Part shown: piece by piece, positions 1-8,450 of the stretch
How the letters are laid out: the number at the start of each line of letters is the position of its first letter
Numbering within the stretch: the first letter of the stretch is position 1
NCBI GenBank assembly: GCA_964487555.1
Contig: CAZART010000020.1
Location: 1-56,776 of the forward strand
Length of the DNA: 56,776 nt
From: CAZART01 sp964487555
Lineage (GTDB): Bacteria; Bacteroidota; Rhodothermia; Rhodothermales; VXPQ01
Reading direction: 5' to 3'
The notes under the pieces: model-generated
The model's input: the letters and a program-made list of their open reading frames with translations, nothing else
Database searches by the model: none
What the model was told of the DNA's origin: nothing
Translations under genes and position numbers: made by a program

Positions 1-1019
1 GCCTCGTCCGCTTCGCGGCGCACGGCCGCGATCGCGTCATCGATCCGGCCCTGCGACAGACGCAACATCGCCAGCCCCGGCTGCGGCTTCCGTCCCCATT
101 TGCTCGCCTGGCTGTAGGCCTCCTCGGCAGCATCAAATTCCCCCTGAAGGCGGTGGAGCTCGGCCTGCTGATAGAAGGCGGCACCGGCTGCCGGCTCTCC
201 CGGAGGTTGGGTCAGCCGTTCTGCGGCCCGCTGCGCCTCGTCCATGGCATCCGGCCATTCGCCGTGCAGCTGCATGATTTCTGCGCGCCGAGTCATGCAC
301 TGGCCGCGGTACCGGACGAGGTCCGGTTGGGACTCGCACCAGCGGCTCAACGCCGTCGTCCACTCCTGCGCGCGGCGCAGATCGAAGATCTCCTGGCACG
401 CCTCGATGACGCTGCAGTAGATGTCGCCGGCGAACGCGGCGGAGATCTCACCCGACTCGACGGCGATCATCGCCTCGTCGAGCAGCGCCACACCGTCGGC
501 GATCTCGCCCATCCGAATCATCACGCGGCCTTGCCCATGGCGAGCGAGCACTTCCAGGTCGCGGTCGTGAAAGCGCTCACCGATCGCGGCGGCCTGACGG
601 AATGCCTCCAGTGCCCCCTCATTACGACCCTCCCCAATTCGGCCCAGTGCGACCGGCACGAGGAGGTATCCCTGCTCGACGCAGTCGTGCCCGTCCTCGA
701 TGAGCCGGCGGGCCCGCCCGATCCATCCGCCGCCCCGGGCCCTCTCCCCCCGTTGCATCAGCTGGATGCCCACGCGGAGGGCGCACCGCGCGGCCCGCTC
801 GACCTCCTCACTGTCGAGATAGACTTGATGGGCCCTCGACCAGATCTCCGCGCTGTCCGCATGCCGGCCGGTTAAATATGCGGCCGTCGCCAGCCGCTCC
901 AGATCGAGCGGCTCGAGCGTACCCTCGTCATCCGCCCCCGAAAGACCCTCGTAGGCGTCCGCCCACGCCTGCCGTTCGAACGCCTGTCGGGCCCGTTCAA
1001 GAAGTTCTATAGTAGCCAT
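1..1019 (-). CDS. LuxR-family regulator, TPR-like N-terminal part (C-terminus beyond window)
   Basis: This frame is open from an ATG at 1019 to the window edge (about 339 codons). It is alanine/arginine-rich helical repeat sequence starting MATIELLERARQAF and containing AATYL- and WSRAH-like segments, ARCALRVGIQLMQRGE, CSVIEACQEIFDLRRAQEW and RAEIMQLHGEWPDAM. From memory this matches the TPR-like sensor half of helix-turn-helix LuxR-type regulators common in Actinobacteria and scattered elsewhere. The DNA-binding HTH expected at the C-terminus would lie left of the window, so whether the gene is complete cannot be seen. The frame continues upstream without a stop into an IS5-type transposase stub (1020-1163), so translation could start at 1163 and give a fused N-terminus. 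The ATG at 1019 is preferred because regulator homology starts there. Its character differs from the polysaccharide genes to the right, which suggests acquisition. Confidence 0.7.
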   Translation of the reverse strand, partial: MATIELLERARQAFERQAWADAYEGLSGADDEGTLEPLDLERLATAAYLTGRHADSAEIWSRAHQVYLDSEEVERAARCALRVGIQLMQRGERARGGGWIGRARRLIEDGHDCVEQGYLLVPVALGRIGEGRNEGALEAFRQAAAIGERFHDRDLEVLARHGQGRVMIRMGEIADGVALLDEAMIAVESGEISAAFAGDIYCSVIEACQEIFDLRRAQEWTTALSRWCESQPDLVRYRGQCMTRRAEIMQLHGEWPDAMDEAQRAAERLTQPPGEPAAGAAFYQQAELHRLQGEFDAAEEAYSQASKWGRKPQPGLAMLRLSQGRIDDAIAAVRREADE

Positions 1020-1163
1020 ACCGATCCCCAAGTAAACGACTGCACAGCACAATCCGGAAATCGCCTTGCGACCTGGATACCGAAACCGGCGCTCACTCGC
1101 CGGCAGCAGCGGCTCCACCGCCGCCCAGTACTCGTCACTGAACTCCCATACCGGCCTCGCCAT
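1020..1163 (-). pseudogene. IS5-like transposase N-terminal stub, in frame with the LuxR-type gene
   Basis: Reading leftward from an ATG at 1163 gives 48 codons beginning MARPVWEFSDEYWAAVEPLL and then RRFRYPGRK. This is the usual N-terminus of IS5/IS1182-group DDE transposases (DEyWaaiePLLP ... RfrYPGRk). Homology stops shortly after GRK and no DDE catalytic core follows. The sequence runs directly, without a stop, into the MATIELL start of the regulator, exactly 48 codons downstream. I see no terminal inverted repeat or target duplication. It is either a deletion scar joining an insertion sequence to the regulator, or an old insertion that lost most of its length. Confidence 0.6.
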
Positions 1164-1287
1164 CTGCGCATTTCATCGTAGACATCACGATGGAAGCGCT
1201 CTTCGACTCCCGACGCCCCGGGTCCGACCCCCGGGCGAATCTCTCCCACGCGACGAACCTCTGAGAGTCGGCAACGAACTCGACCCG

Positions 1288-1485
1288 TTAGCCGATCCGC
1301 TCCGATAGCTCGATGATGATTCCCTCTGGGCCGCGGACGTAGCAGAGCCGATAGCTGTCCTCGTAGCGCTCCACCTCGCCAACGAGTTCACCGGCGCGGA
1401 CTCGCAGGCCGGCAACGACGGCGTCGATGTCCTCGACGGCGAATGAGACGTGGCGAATACCCGGCGTGTTCGCCGGCGCGTTCCG
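1288..1485 (-). pseudogene. VOC (glyoxalase-like) C-terminal fragment
   Basis: About 65 codons ending at a TAA at 1288-1290 read NAPANTPGIRHVSFAVEDID, then VVAGLRVRAGELVGEVERY and YRLCYVRGPEGIIIELSERI. This is the second beta-alpha-beta-beta-beta unit of vicinal-oxygen-chelate proteins, including the terminal metal-ligand glutamate (IIIELSE). The N-terminal unit is missing. Upstream codons in the same frame (to 1722) do not resemble the family and no plausible start precedes the homology. It is best read as a truncated pseudogene with no predictable substrate. It belongs to the mosaic of fragments in the first 3 kb. Confidence 0.6.
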
Positions 1486-2320
1486 GCCTATTTTGAGATC
1501 AACTCTAAGTACCCCTGGGATTTGCCAATTGGGATTCGGCGATCGGCGAATGACTGGCCGCGGGTCAGAAGCGCGGGTGCGTAGTGGTACTCGACGAGTA
1601 TACGTATTTGCTGCAGCATTCGCCCGAGCTCGACTCGACCATTCAGCGACACTTCGGGCAGCGGAGCTCGACACGTACGACAAGCCGCACCAGGCGTATT
1701 CTCTGGGGCTCAGCGCTATCAATCATGAGCGGGATTCCAAGTGGGACTGCGCCGCTCCCCGCGCGTGCCAGTATGGATCTGCGCGTTTCACCCTTCGGCT
1801 TTCGTTGGGCTCGCGAGCTCTACGGAATGGAGGATCTGCCGACTGCACCCCGCACCTAGCCGTCATCGGCGGGGTCGCGGACTATGCGCGGGAGATGACG
1901 GCCGCTACGTAACATCAAACCCTGCTCTGGCGGCCTTTTTTCGGATGCAGAAACGCGGCGACGCTCCGCTCGCCTCGATGAAGAGGGCGCAAGGATTACG
2001 ACCCGCAGGCCATCAGGAGTTGGTAGGAGTCCCATACGCCGCGGGAAGTGTCCGTCTCCGCCTCCCGTGAGGCGAGTCGGAGTCGTGCCGGCAAGGCAGG
2101 GTCCCGTATCCGACGCATCGGTGCCTTGTATATCATAGACACGCGAGGTGGACGATTTATAACCTCCTGGCCAAAAATTTTTTCACCTCCGAGCGACACG
2201 GCGGCGAACAACGTCCTGAGGGCGAGAAGAAGGTGTAGGCCCCGGAAAACTCATGCGTTCGTCTGCGAGTATCACGATGATCAGAAGGCGCCTACTCACC
2301 AGTACCTCAACAGTTACCAC
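1486..2320. other. No recognisable gene
   Basis: This stretch of about 830 bases has several short open frames on both strands, but none shows a family pattern, a convincing start or a consistent composition. It lies between the VOC fragment and the FmdB-like gene and is probably decayed or intergenic DNA. A frame open from 2048 runs into the FmdB-like gene, but the family homology starts only at 2321. Confidence 0.5.
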
Positions 2321-2572
2321 ATGCCACTCTACGATTATTTCTGCCCGACCAATCAGCGGACCGTTGAGGTTCGTCATTCCATCCACACGGAGATCCGAAC
2401 CTGGGGCGAGCTGGCCGGGGCCGCGCAGATCCACGATGGGGACACCCCGCCGGAATCCGAGGTCCGGCGACTCATTTCAGGTGGAGCGGTGAATACATCG
2501 TCTCCGCATCCTGAACCGCGTCCGCCGGCGGCCTGCGGCCCCGGCTGTGCGTGCCACGGGGGGATGGCTTGA
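2321..2572 (+). CDS. FmdB-like small zinc-ribbon protein
   Basis: The 83-residue product begins MPLYDYFCPTNQRTVEVRHS, the typical opening of the FmdB/'regulatory protein' zinc-ribbon family (MPlYdY-C-). It continues WGELAGAAQIHDGDTPPESE and VRRLISGGAV, and ends in a cysteine-rich tail ACGPGCACHGG that could complete a metal site. Because the family starts at MPLYDY, the ATG at 2321 is chosen although the frame is open from 2048. No strong ribosome-binding site precedes it. Function is poorly known across the family: small metal-binding or regulatory proteins. It is one of the few apparently intact genes in the first 3 kb. Confidence 0.6.
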   Translation: MPLYDYFCPTNQRTVEVRHSIHTEIRTWGELAGAAQIHDGDTPPESEVRRLISGGAVNTSSPHPEPRPPAACGPGCACHGGMA

Positions 2573-2644
2573 CGGCTGGACGCTGGACGCTATAGGTGTT
2601 TTGGAACTACATGTGGTCACGACCGGACCTACGTGGTCGCAAGC

Positions 2645-2794
2645 TGCATGGGGGCGATTGTCAACGTATTCGACGCTCTACTCGACCGTGCCGACGTGCT
2701 GGCATGGGATGAAAGGCTGAGGGGATTCGATGCCGTCCACCTGGCATCGGCGATAGGCCGGCGCGACGGACGAGGCGCGGTGACCGGCCTCGCC
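2645..2794 (+). pseudogene. PIN-domain-like C-terminal fragment
   Basis: A short frame contains LLDRADVLAWDERLRGFDAV followed by HLASAIGRRDG. The R-G-(F/Y)-D-A-V-H-L-A-S-A pattern is characteristic of the last conserved acidic segment of PIN-domain (VapC-like) ribonucleases. The N-terminal acidic residues of the active site and any antitoxin gene are missing, so this is only a remnant. Its frame ends in the helicase fragment at 2833-3177. The assignment rests on one short motif. Confidence 0.35.
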
Positions 2795-2832
2795 CCCGCC
2801 GGCAGCGGCCTGGTACTAAGGGTATCGAGCAC

Positions 2833-3177
2833 GTGCTACTGCTGTCGGACATTCTGATCGTTGCGCCCTACAACGCGCACGTATCCGCCCTCGCCGAGAA
2901 GCTGCCCGCCGGCGCCCGCGTCGGGACGGTCGACAAGTTTCAGGGCCAGGAGGCGCCGGTCGTCATCTACTCGATGGCGACGTCGAGCGCCGAGGAAGCC
3001 CCACGCGGCATGGACGTTCTCTTCAGCCCCAACCGCCACGACGTCGCGACGTCGTGGGCTCGGGCTCTGGTGATCGTCGTCGCCAACCCGGCCCTTTTCG
3101 AGCCGGCGTGCCGCACGCCCGAGCAGATGAAGCTGGCGAACGCGTTTTGCCGGTTCAGGGAGATGGCCGATCTGTAG
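2833..3177 (+). pseudogene. C-terminal fragment of a superfamily I helicase (TM0106/RecB-nuclease-linked type)
   Basis: About 110 residues show ILIVAPYNAHVSALAEKL, VGTVDKFQGQEAPVVIYSMA, the motif VI region NRHDVATSWARALVIVVANP, and CRTPEQMKLANAFCRF. These are the last motifs (V and VI) of the helicase part of TM0106-type RecB-like nuclease/helicase proteins, normally well over 1,000 residues. The Walker A and B segments and the nuclease domain are absent. In motif VI the family pattern is N-R-x-N-V-A-T-S-R-A-R; here it reads N-R-H-D-V-A-T-S-W-A-R, so the arginine after TS is tryptophan. Truncation plus this loss means it cannot work as a helicase. It ends 87 bases before the convergent FG-GAP gene. 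Confidence 0.65.
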
Positions 3178-3264
3178 GTGACAACTGTTGACGCAAAGTA
3201 GCACCAGGCGCACCGCGGCGGTCGCGGTCGCGCCGCATCTCGCCGCCGGCGATCACGCAGCGCC

Positions 3265-5580
3265 CTACTCCTGCAGCCAGATGTTTAGAAGCGGCGCGTT
3301 CCAGGTGTATGGTTTGCCGAGGACGTCCAGATCGCCGTCGCCATCCAAATCGACGAGGCGGCCTTCATGGACGCCAAACCCTCGCGCGACGACATGCTTG
3401 CGGAATCGTCCGGTACCGTCGCCGAGCAGAATGCGCACTTCGGAGTCGGGGTTTCCTTCTCCAAAACGCATTTCGGCATTGAAGATGTCAAGGTGCCCAT
3501 CACCGTCGAAGTCCAGCACTTCGAGGGTATGGCCGTTGTCTACTTCGCTGATCAGGATCGTACTCTCCCAGATGCCATCCTGCCATTCGTAGAGCACGAG
3601 TGGCCCTACCCCGTCGCCCACTACCATGACGACTTCCGGCCGGCCACCTTCGATGAGCTGCCCGGCGGCCGAACGGGTAAACGTGTAGGAGGCGTCGATG
3701 ATGTGTTCGACGAACTGGCCGTCCCGATATTCGAACCAGCGGCCGCCGCCGACGATATCATCCCGGCCGTCCTCGTTCATATCGATAGCCACCAATCCCT
3801 CGTGTTCGTGCGTACCCCGCCACGCTGGATACGTACTGCGAGGCTGCATCTCACCGTCGGTGCCATACCGGTAGATCGGATGGATCTCCCACTCCGTTGC
3901 CTCACGGGGGTTATCCGGTATTTCGGCGTAGTAAAGGCCCCGGGAGCCCTGGTTCCAGAACACAAGCTCGATGTCATCGTCCGCATCGACATCGGTGAAT
4001 AGCTGATCGTGATGCTTGTTGCCGCCTTCTTTCTTAATCGTGCGGCGGGTCCAGGGCTGATCGGGCCGGAGATCAGGATAGGGATTCTCCCACCACCACA
4101 CCTCCGGACTGCGACCGTCGCCGCCGAAAACGATGTCAAGATCGCCGTCGCCATCTATGTCGTGAGACGCAGAGCCTGCCTCTATTGAGACTCTCTCTTT
4201 TTCGATGACGTATCGGTCCCACCCGTCGGACGTACGCACGAGGGAGATGATCGACGGAGCCGTACTTCGGTCGGTAAGGAATATATCGTTGACGCCGTCT
4301 TCGTTCACGTCGGCTACCAGAGTGGCGGTCTGCTGATCCCCGATGTTCGGGGCCGGGAGCTCATCACGCGCCGAGCTGAGGTGCTTCCACGTAAACCGGC
4401 CGTCAATGCGATCATTGCGCCACAAATGCATGAACTCGTACTCGTCCCATCCGGCGCCGATGATGTCGAGATCACCGTCACCGTCCAGATCGGCCAGGTG
4501 AGTACCTAGGTGCAATTCTTTACCGCGGTCAAGGACGATCTTCTTGAATTGACCCGAGCCGTCGTTTTCCCAAAGCTGCAACTCGAGGTCGGGGCCCTTG
4601 TGCTCGGCCGTCACCAGGTCCATGTCTCCGTCGTCGTCCACGTCCCGCACGTCCAGGTTGTTCATTGAGTACTGCGTAACGACGCGGTGTCGCTTCCACT
4701 CGTCGGAGGAATCTTGCTCGTACCAAAACAGATTCCCGTCCGGCTCCAGTCCTGGCCAGCGTTCCTCGGTGACGACGACGTCCGCTATACCGTTGCCGGT
4801 AAGATCAGCGATTTCCACCCGATCGATGGCGTGATTGGTCTGCCCGATCACCCGTCCCTGCCATGCGCCCGACCCGTCGCCAGGATTCGTAAAGGCGACC
4901 ACCTGGAGCGGTTCGCCCGAATCTTCATCCGGGCGACCGGCAACCAGGTCTAGGTCGCCGTCACCGTCGAGATCACCGAGCCCGATGCCTTCATCCGACG
5001 TGTTTTCGGCGACCAGCGTACGCGTCCATGGAGCTTCCTCGGGGTCGTCAGAGATCGTGAAGCTATAGATGTTGCCATCTCCGGCGATAACAAACTCCTC
5101 TCGACCACCGGCGACAAGCTGTCCACGTTCGAATCCTTGGCTGTTGACATGACTGGTGGCAGGCACGGAGCCAATCTTATGGCCCGTCCAGCTCGTTCCT
5201 TCACGGTTTGTCGCCTCGAACCAGTAGATATCCGGTAAGGCCTGAGCGATCAGGTCGGCGTACGAATCACCATCTACGTCCATGAGCAGTATGCCGTCGA
5301 CGTTCTCCGGGAGCGTCGTCCGCTCCCATGCGGCCGTCATATCCGCGCCCGGGTTGTGATAGATGTAGCGCCCGGACAGTACGTCCAAATACCCATCCCC
5401 GCCCACGTCGCCGGTGTCGAGGCCGAAGTAACGCAGAAATGCCGGATCGTCCCAGTCCCCCCACCTGGCTTTCTCGTTGTCCAACTCGACATAGGTCCAG
5501 CTTGTCACGGGCCCGACCTGGGAGGTCGCCGGAAGGGCGAAGACGCTGGAGAAAAGGAGCACAACCAGTAGATGTTTCAT
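3265..5580 (-). CDS. Secreted FG-GAP/VCBS repeat propeller protein (771 aa)
   Basis: MKHLLVVLLFSSVFALPATS is a signal peptide. The mature part is a chain of FG-GAP/VCBS units with calcium-binding D-x-D-G-D-G-D-x-D loops (DLDGDGDLDLVAG, DVDDDGDMDLVTA, DIDGDGDLDIVFG, DFDGDGHLDIFNA, DLDGDGDLDVLGK). From about residue 395 it carries the roughly 380-residue module shared with the proteins at 29325 and 41103: an IGDQQT start, WWWENP, NKHHDQ, LVFWNQGSR, HEHEGL, GGGRWFE, IDASYTFTRSA and a GKPYTW end. It is the last gene of the 10.8-3.3 kb operon; its ATG overlaps the SDR stop as ATGA. Such propellers occur among polysaccharide lyases and glycan-binding proteins. The catalytic activity, if any, is unknown. 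Confidence 0.85.
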   Translation of the reverse strand: MKHLLVVLLFSSVFALPATSQVGPVTSWTYVELDNEKARWGDWDDPAFLRYFGLDTGDVGGDGYLDVLSGRYIYHNPGADMTAAWERTTLPENVDGILLMDVDGDSYADLIAQALPDIYWFEATNREGTSWTGHKIGSVPATSHVNSQGFERGQLVAGGREEFVIAGDGNIYSFTISDDPEEAPWTRTLVAENTSDEGIGLGDLDGDGDLDLVAGRPDEDSGEPLQVVAFTNPGDGSGAWQGRVIGQTNHAIDRVEIADLTGNGIADVVVTEERWPGLEPDGNLFWYEQDSSDEWKRHRVVTQYSMNNLDVRDVDDDGDMDLVTAEHKGPDLELQLWENDGSGQFKKIVLDRGKELHLGTHLADLDGDGDLDIIGAGWDEYEFMHLWRNDRIDGRFTWKHLSSARDELPAPNIGDQQTATLVADVNEDGVNDIFLTDRSTAPSIISLVRTSDGWDRYVIEKERVSIEAGSASHDIDGDGDLDIVFGGDGRSPEVWWWENPYPDLRPDQPWTRRTIKKEGGNKHHDQLFTDVDADDDIELVFWNQGSRGLYYAEIPDNPREATEWEIHPIYRYGTDGEMQPRSTYPAWRGTHEHEGLVAIDMNEDGRDDIVGGGRWFEYRDGQFVEHIIDASYTFTRSAAGQLIEGGRPEVVMVVGDGVGPLVLYEWQDGIWESTILISEVDNGHTLEVLDFDGDGHLDIFNAEMRFGEGNPDSEVRILLGDGTGRFRKHVVARGFGVHEGRLVDLDGDGDLDVLGKPYTWNAPLLNIWLQE

Positions 5581-6380
5581 TTTGCGGATGCGATAATGGA
5601 AAAAGCTTTCTCCGGATCAGGATATCGGCCAGTGCCCGCCCACCCGCCGTCAACTACCAGAATTTGACCCGTAATGTGATCGGCTGCGGGCGAGAGTAGA
5701 AAGAGCGCGGTACCGGCAATCTCGTTCGGATCGGCGACACGCCCGTCAGGAATGAGCGCTTGCCAATTCCGTTCGTATTCTGGATCGTCCTTTAATGTCC
5801 TTTCCGTGACCGTGGCGCCCGGCGCGAGTGCATTGATCGTAATGCGGTGAGGAGCAAGCTCGAGTGCGAGCGTGCGTGCCATCATGTTGACAGCCGCTTT
5901 CGTCATACCGTACGACGAAAGCCCCGGATGTGGCTGGACGCCAATATTGGACGACATCAGCAGGATTTTTCCTCCCCGCCCACTTGCGCGCATGTGCCTG
6001 CAGGCCGACTGCACAAGGAAATATGTGCCCCTTAGATTGACATCCAGGAGGCGCTGAAAGTCTTCCAGGCTGCAGGCGTGGAATTCGCTGAACAGCGTGA
6101 TACCCGCATTGGCAACCGCCATGTCAAGGTGTCCGAACCTGTCAAGTGCGCAGTCGACGATGCCGCGGACCACGTCAACCTCCCCGGCGTCACCGGGGAA
6201 TGAAACCGCACTACCACCGTCCGACTCGATCTTATCGACCGCATCGTTTGCTCGAACCGGATCGATATCGTTAACGACAACAGATGCGCCAAAGTGCGCG
6301 AGTTGCTTCGCGATTGCGAATCCAATGCCTGATCCCGCACCGGTGATCACAGCCGTCTGTCGTTCAAATGAGTAGAGCAC
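5577..6380 (-). CDS. SDR-family NAD(P)-dependent dehydrogenase
   Basis: A classical short-chain dehydrogenase of 267 residues, starting at GTG (6380). The Rossmann motif TGAGSGIG is at 13-20, NAG at 91-93, the catalytic serine at about 144 and YxxxK as Y157/K161 (SYGMTK). The C-terminal GQILVVDGG is also typical. The substrate is probably a hydroxyl of a sugar or its open-chain acid, inferred from the operon. The GTG start is supported by a broken paralogue at 15653 that also starts GTG, with the same 27-base gap after its alcohol dehydrogenase. The gene lies between the alcohol dehydrogenase and the FG-GAP protein and overlaps the latter by four bases, so the three are probably co-transcribed. 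Confidence 0.88.
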   Translation of the reverse strand: MLYSFERQTAVITGAGSGIGFAIAKQLAHFGASVVVNDIDPVRANDAVDKIESDGGSAVSFPGDAGEVDVVRGIVDCALDRFGHLDMAVANAGITLFSEFHACSLEDFQRLLDVNLRGTYFLVQSACRHMRASGRGGKILLMSSNIGVQPHPGLSSYGMTKAAVNMMARTLALELAPHRITINALAPGATVTERTLKDDPEYERNWQALIPDGRVADPNEIAGTALFLLSPAADHITGQILVVDGGWAGTGRYPDPEKAFSIIASAK

Positions 6381-6407
6381 GAACTTGGATGGAACTGAAT
6401 ATTGACG

Positions 6408-7442
6408 TTATGAGTCCGGCGTCAACAACACCTTGACGGCCTGTTTTTGCTCGACGAGATCGAAGCCCTCCTTCCAAGAAGAAAGCGGAAGCTTGTGAGA
6501 GATTGTATCGGAGACGTGCAGCGCACCCTGCTCGAGGATGCGCATCGTCTGCGTCCACGTCGCGCGCGTGTAGCCGACTGAGCCGTCGATTCGTAGTTGA
6601 CGGAACGCGATATAATCCCAGGGCACTACCAGGTCTCTGCCGAAGTGCCCGACCTGCACGAATCTGCCGAGCGGGCGCAGGATTGATAGACAACTACGTA
6701 CCGAGGCTTCGGCGCCGGCGCACTCAAAGGCAATATCGATACCGTCGCCGCCGGTCTCTTCCGAGACCACCTCCGACAGATCTTCTTCATCCACGCTGAT
6801 CGTGCGAGCCGCCCCGAATACCTCAGCTTGTTGCAAACGGATTCGATCGACGGCCGTCCCGGCCACCAACACTTTGAGTCCTTGCGTCGCGAGAAGCTTC
6901 ACGCAGAGGAGCCCGATCGGGCCGGGCCCGGATACGAGAACGACGTCGCCAAGCTTGTAGCGGCCCACATCCGCAACCGCGTGCACGGACGCTGCCAGCG
7001 GCTCGACCAGAGCAGCCTCTTCCATGGAAACGCCCGCGGGTATTCTGAATAATTGATCGCGGCGCGCGACGGCGTATGGCGCAAACGCGCCGTCGACGCC
7101 GTGCCCCATTCCTCGCCTGGAAGGGCAAAACATAAACTCCCCTCGATGGCAGTAGGCGCACGATCCGCAGGTAACCGCCGTTGCTCCGAGAACTGCGAAT
7201 GTGTCGCCGACTCGGACGTCGCGAACCTCCTTCCCTACAGCCACCACTGTGCCTGAGAACTCGTGTCCCAAAATTACGGGCGGATAGTTCTTGAATGTGT
7301 CATGGTACACATGCACGTCCGTGCCACAGATCCCGCAGCAGGCGACTTCCAGCAGGACTTGGTCCGCGCCGGGTTCAGGTTCGGGGACGTCATGCAACTC
7401 CACGTTTCCCGGACCTCGCTGATATTTCACGAGCGCTTGCAT
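6408..7442 (-). CDS. Zinc-dependent medium-chain alcohol/polyol dehydrogenase
   Basis: 344 residues of the sorbitol/threonine dehydrogenase type. Catalytic zinc ligands are C39, H60 and E61 (CGICGTDVHVY; ILGHEFSG); structural zinc cysteines are 92, 95, 98 and 106; the NAD motif SGPGPIG is near 171-177; VEPLAASVHAV is also typical. It should oxidise a polyol or sugar hydroxyl with NAD(P). It follows the transketolase pair by 21 bases. A fragmentary paralogue on the plus strand at 15183-15625 is followed by the same SDR start, so this ADH-SDR pair existed at least twice. The exact substrate cannot be read from sequence. Confidence 0.88.
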   Translation of the reverse strand: MQALVKYQRGPGNVELHDVPEPEPGADQVLLEVACCGICGTDVHVYHDTFKNYPPVILGHEFSGTVVAVGKEVRDVRVGDTFAVLGATAVTCGSCAYCHRGEFMFCPSRRGMGHGVDGAFAPYAVARRDQLFRIPAGVSMEEAALVEPLAASVHAVADVGRYKLGDVVLVSGPGPIGLLCVKLLATQGLKVLVAGTAVDRIRLQQAEVFGAARTISVDEEDLSEVVSEETGGDGIDIAFECAGAEASVRSCLSILRPLGRFVQVGHFGRDLVVPWDYIAFRQLRIDGSVGYTRATWTQTMRILEQGALHVSDTISHKLPLSSWKEGFDLVEQKQAVKVLLTPDS

Positions 7443-7463
7443 TTCGGCGAAAGCGTAGATGAT

Positions 7464-8450
7464 TCAGCCAAGGATTCGCCGTGCGGCATCGACAATGTCG
7501 CTCGCGCGGAGGCCATATTTGTCCAGCAGTTCTTGCGCCTCTCCCGATTCACCGAACGTGTCCCTTACACCTATCCGCACGACCCGGCAGGGATGGAACT
7601 CAGACACGACGCCTGCCACGGCCTCGCCGAGGCCCCCAATTATGGAATGCTCTTCGGCGGTAACGATACCATTCGTATCGCGGGCGGCAGCCAGTATAGC
7701 GTTTTCATCAAGCGGCTTGATCGTGGGCATGTGAAGCACGCGAACTGAGATGTTTTCGGATGCTAAGATATCGGCTGCGGCGAGTCCTTCGCTGACCATG
7801 ATGCCGGTGGTAATAATCGTCAGGTCGGTCCCGCTGCGCAACTGCCTGGCGCGCCCTATTACAAACGGGCCGTGGATTTCAGGCACGACGGGGTAGGAAT
7901 CGCGTCCGAATCGCAGGTACATTGGACCATCGTGATCGGCTGCTGCCAGGGTGGCCTGCTTCGCCTCTTCGTAATCTCCGGGCACGAGCACCGTCATGTT
8001 GGGCAGTGCACGCACGACGGCAATATCTTCGTTCGCCTGATGCGAAGCTCCGTCTCCTCCTGTACTGATGCCGCAATGCGTCACGCCCACCTTTACATTC
8101 AGATTCGGATATGCAATCGCGTTGCGTAGCTGATCTCCCGCTCGCGCCGTCGCGAAGACGCCGAACGTTGAGGCAAACGGAAGAAAGCCTTCGAGAGCCA
8201 ATCCTGCCGCTACGCACAACATGTTCTGCTCCTGCACACCACAGTTGAAAAAGCGGTCGGGGTAGATTTCTTCAAACTGATACGTCTGAGTCGCCTTGGC
8301 TACGTCAGCGTCGAGAACGACGACATCCTTGCGCATGGCACCCAGCTCGACAAGGCCGTCTACGTAGCCCTGGCGTGTCTTTTGAAATTCCATCGACGCC
8401 GTCTCGGCCATCTGACTGTTCATGGTCTTTGATTCACGTTCGTGCTTCAT
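7464..8450 (-). CDS. Transketolase, C-terminal subunit
   Basis: A 328-residue pyrimidine-binding half of a two-subunit transketolase. It contains VVVLDADVAKATQTYQFEE, the catalytic glutamate segment NCGVQEQNMLCVAAGLAL, GVTHCGISTGGDGASHQANE, DIAVVRALPNMTVLVPGD and a C-terminal transketolase_C domain (ITTGIMVSEGLAAADIL ... EEHSIIGGLGEAVAGV). It overlaps the N-terminal subunit by four bases (8447-8450), so the subunits are probably made in equal amounts. With ThDP it would transfer two-carbon units between sugars. No sugar kinase is present in the window, so a phosphorylated substrate is not evident locally. Confidence 0.9.
   Translation of the reverse strand: MKHERESKTMNSQMAETASMEFQKTRQGYVDGLVELGAMRKDVVVLDADVAKATQTYQFEEIYPDRFFNCGVQEQNMLCVAAGLALEGFLPFASTFGVFATARAGDQLRNAIAYPNLNVKVGVTHCGISTGGDGASHQANEDIAVVRALPNMTVLVPGDYEEAKQATLAAADHDGPMYLRFGRDSYPVVPEIHGPFVIGRARQLRSGTDLTIITTGIMVSEGLAAADILASENISVRVLHMPTIKPLDENAILAAARDTNGIVTAEEHSIIGGLGEAVAGVVSEFHPCRVVRIGVRDTFGESGEAQELLDKYGLRASDIVDAARRILG

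Noticed and set aside
153..875. Long plus-strand open frame of 240 codons
   Set aside because: It is antisense to the LuxR/TPR-type gene, whose minus-strand reading has clear family motifs; the plus reading shows none.
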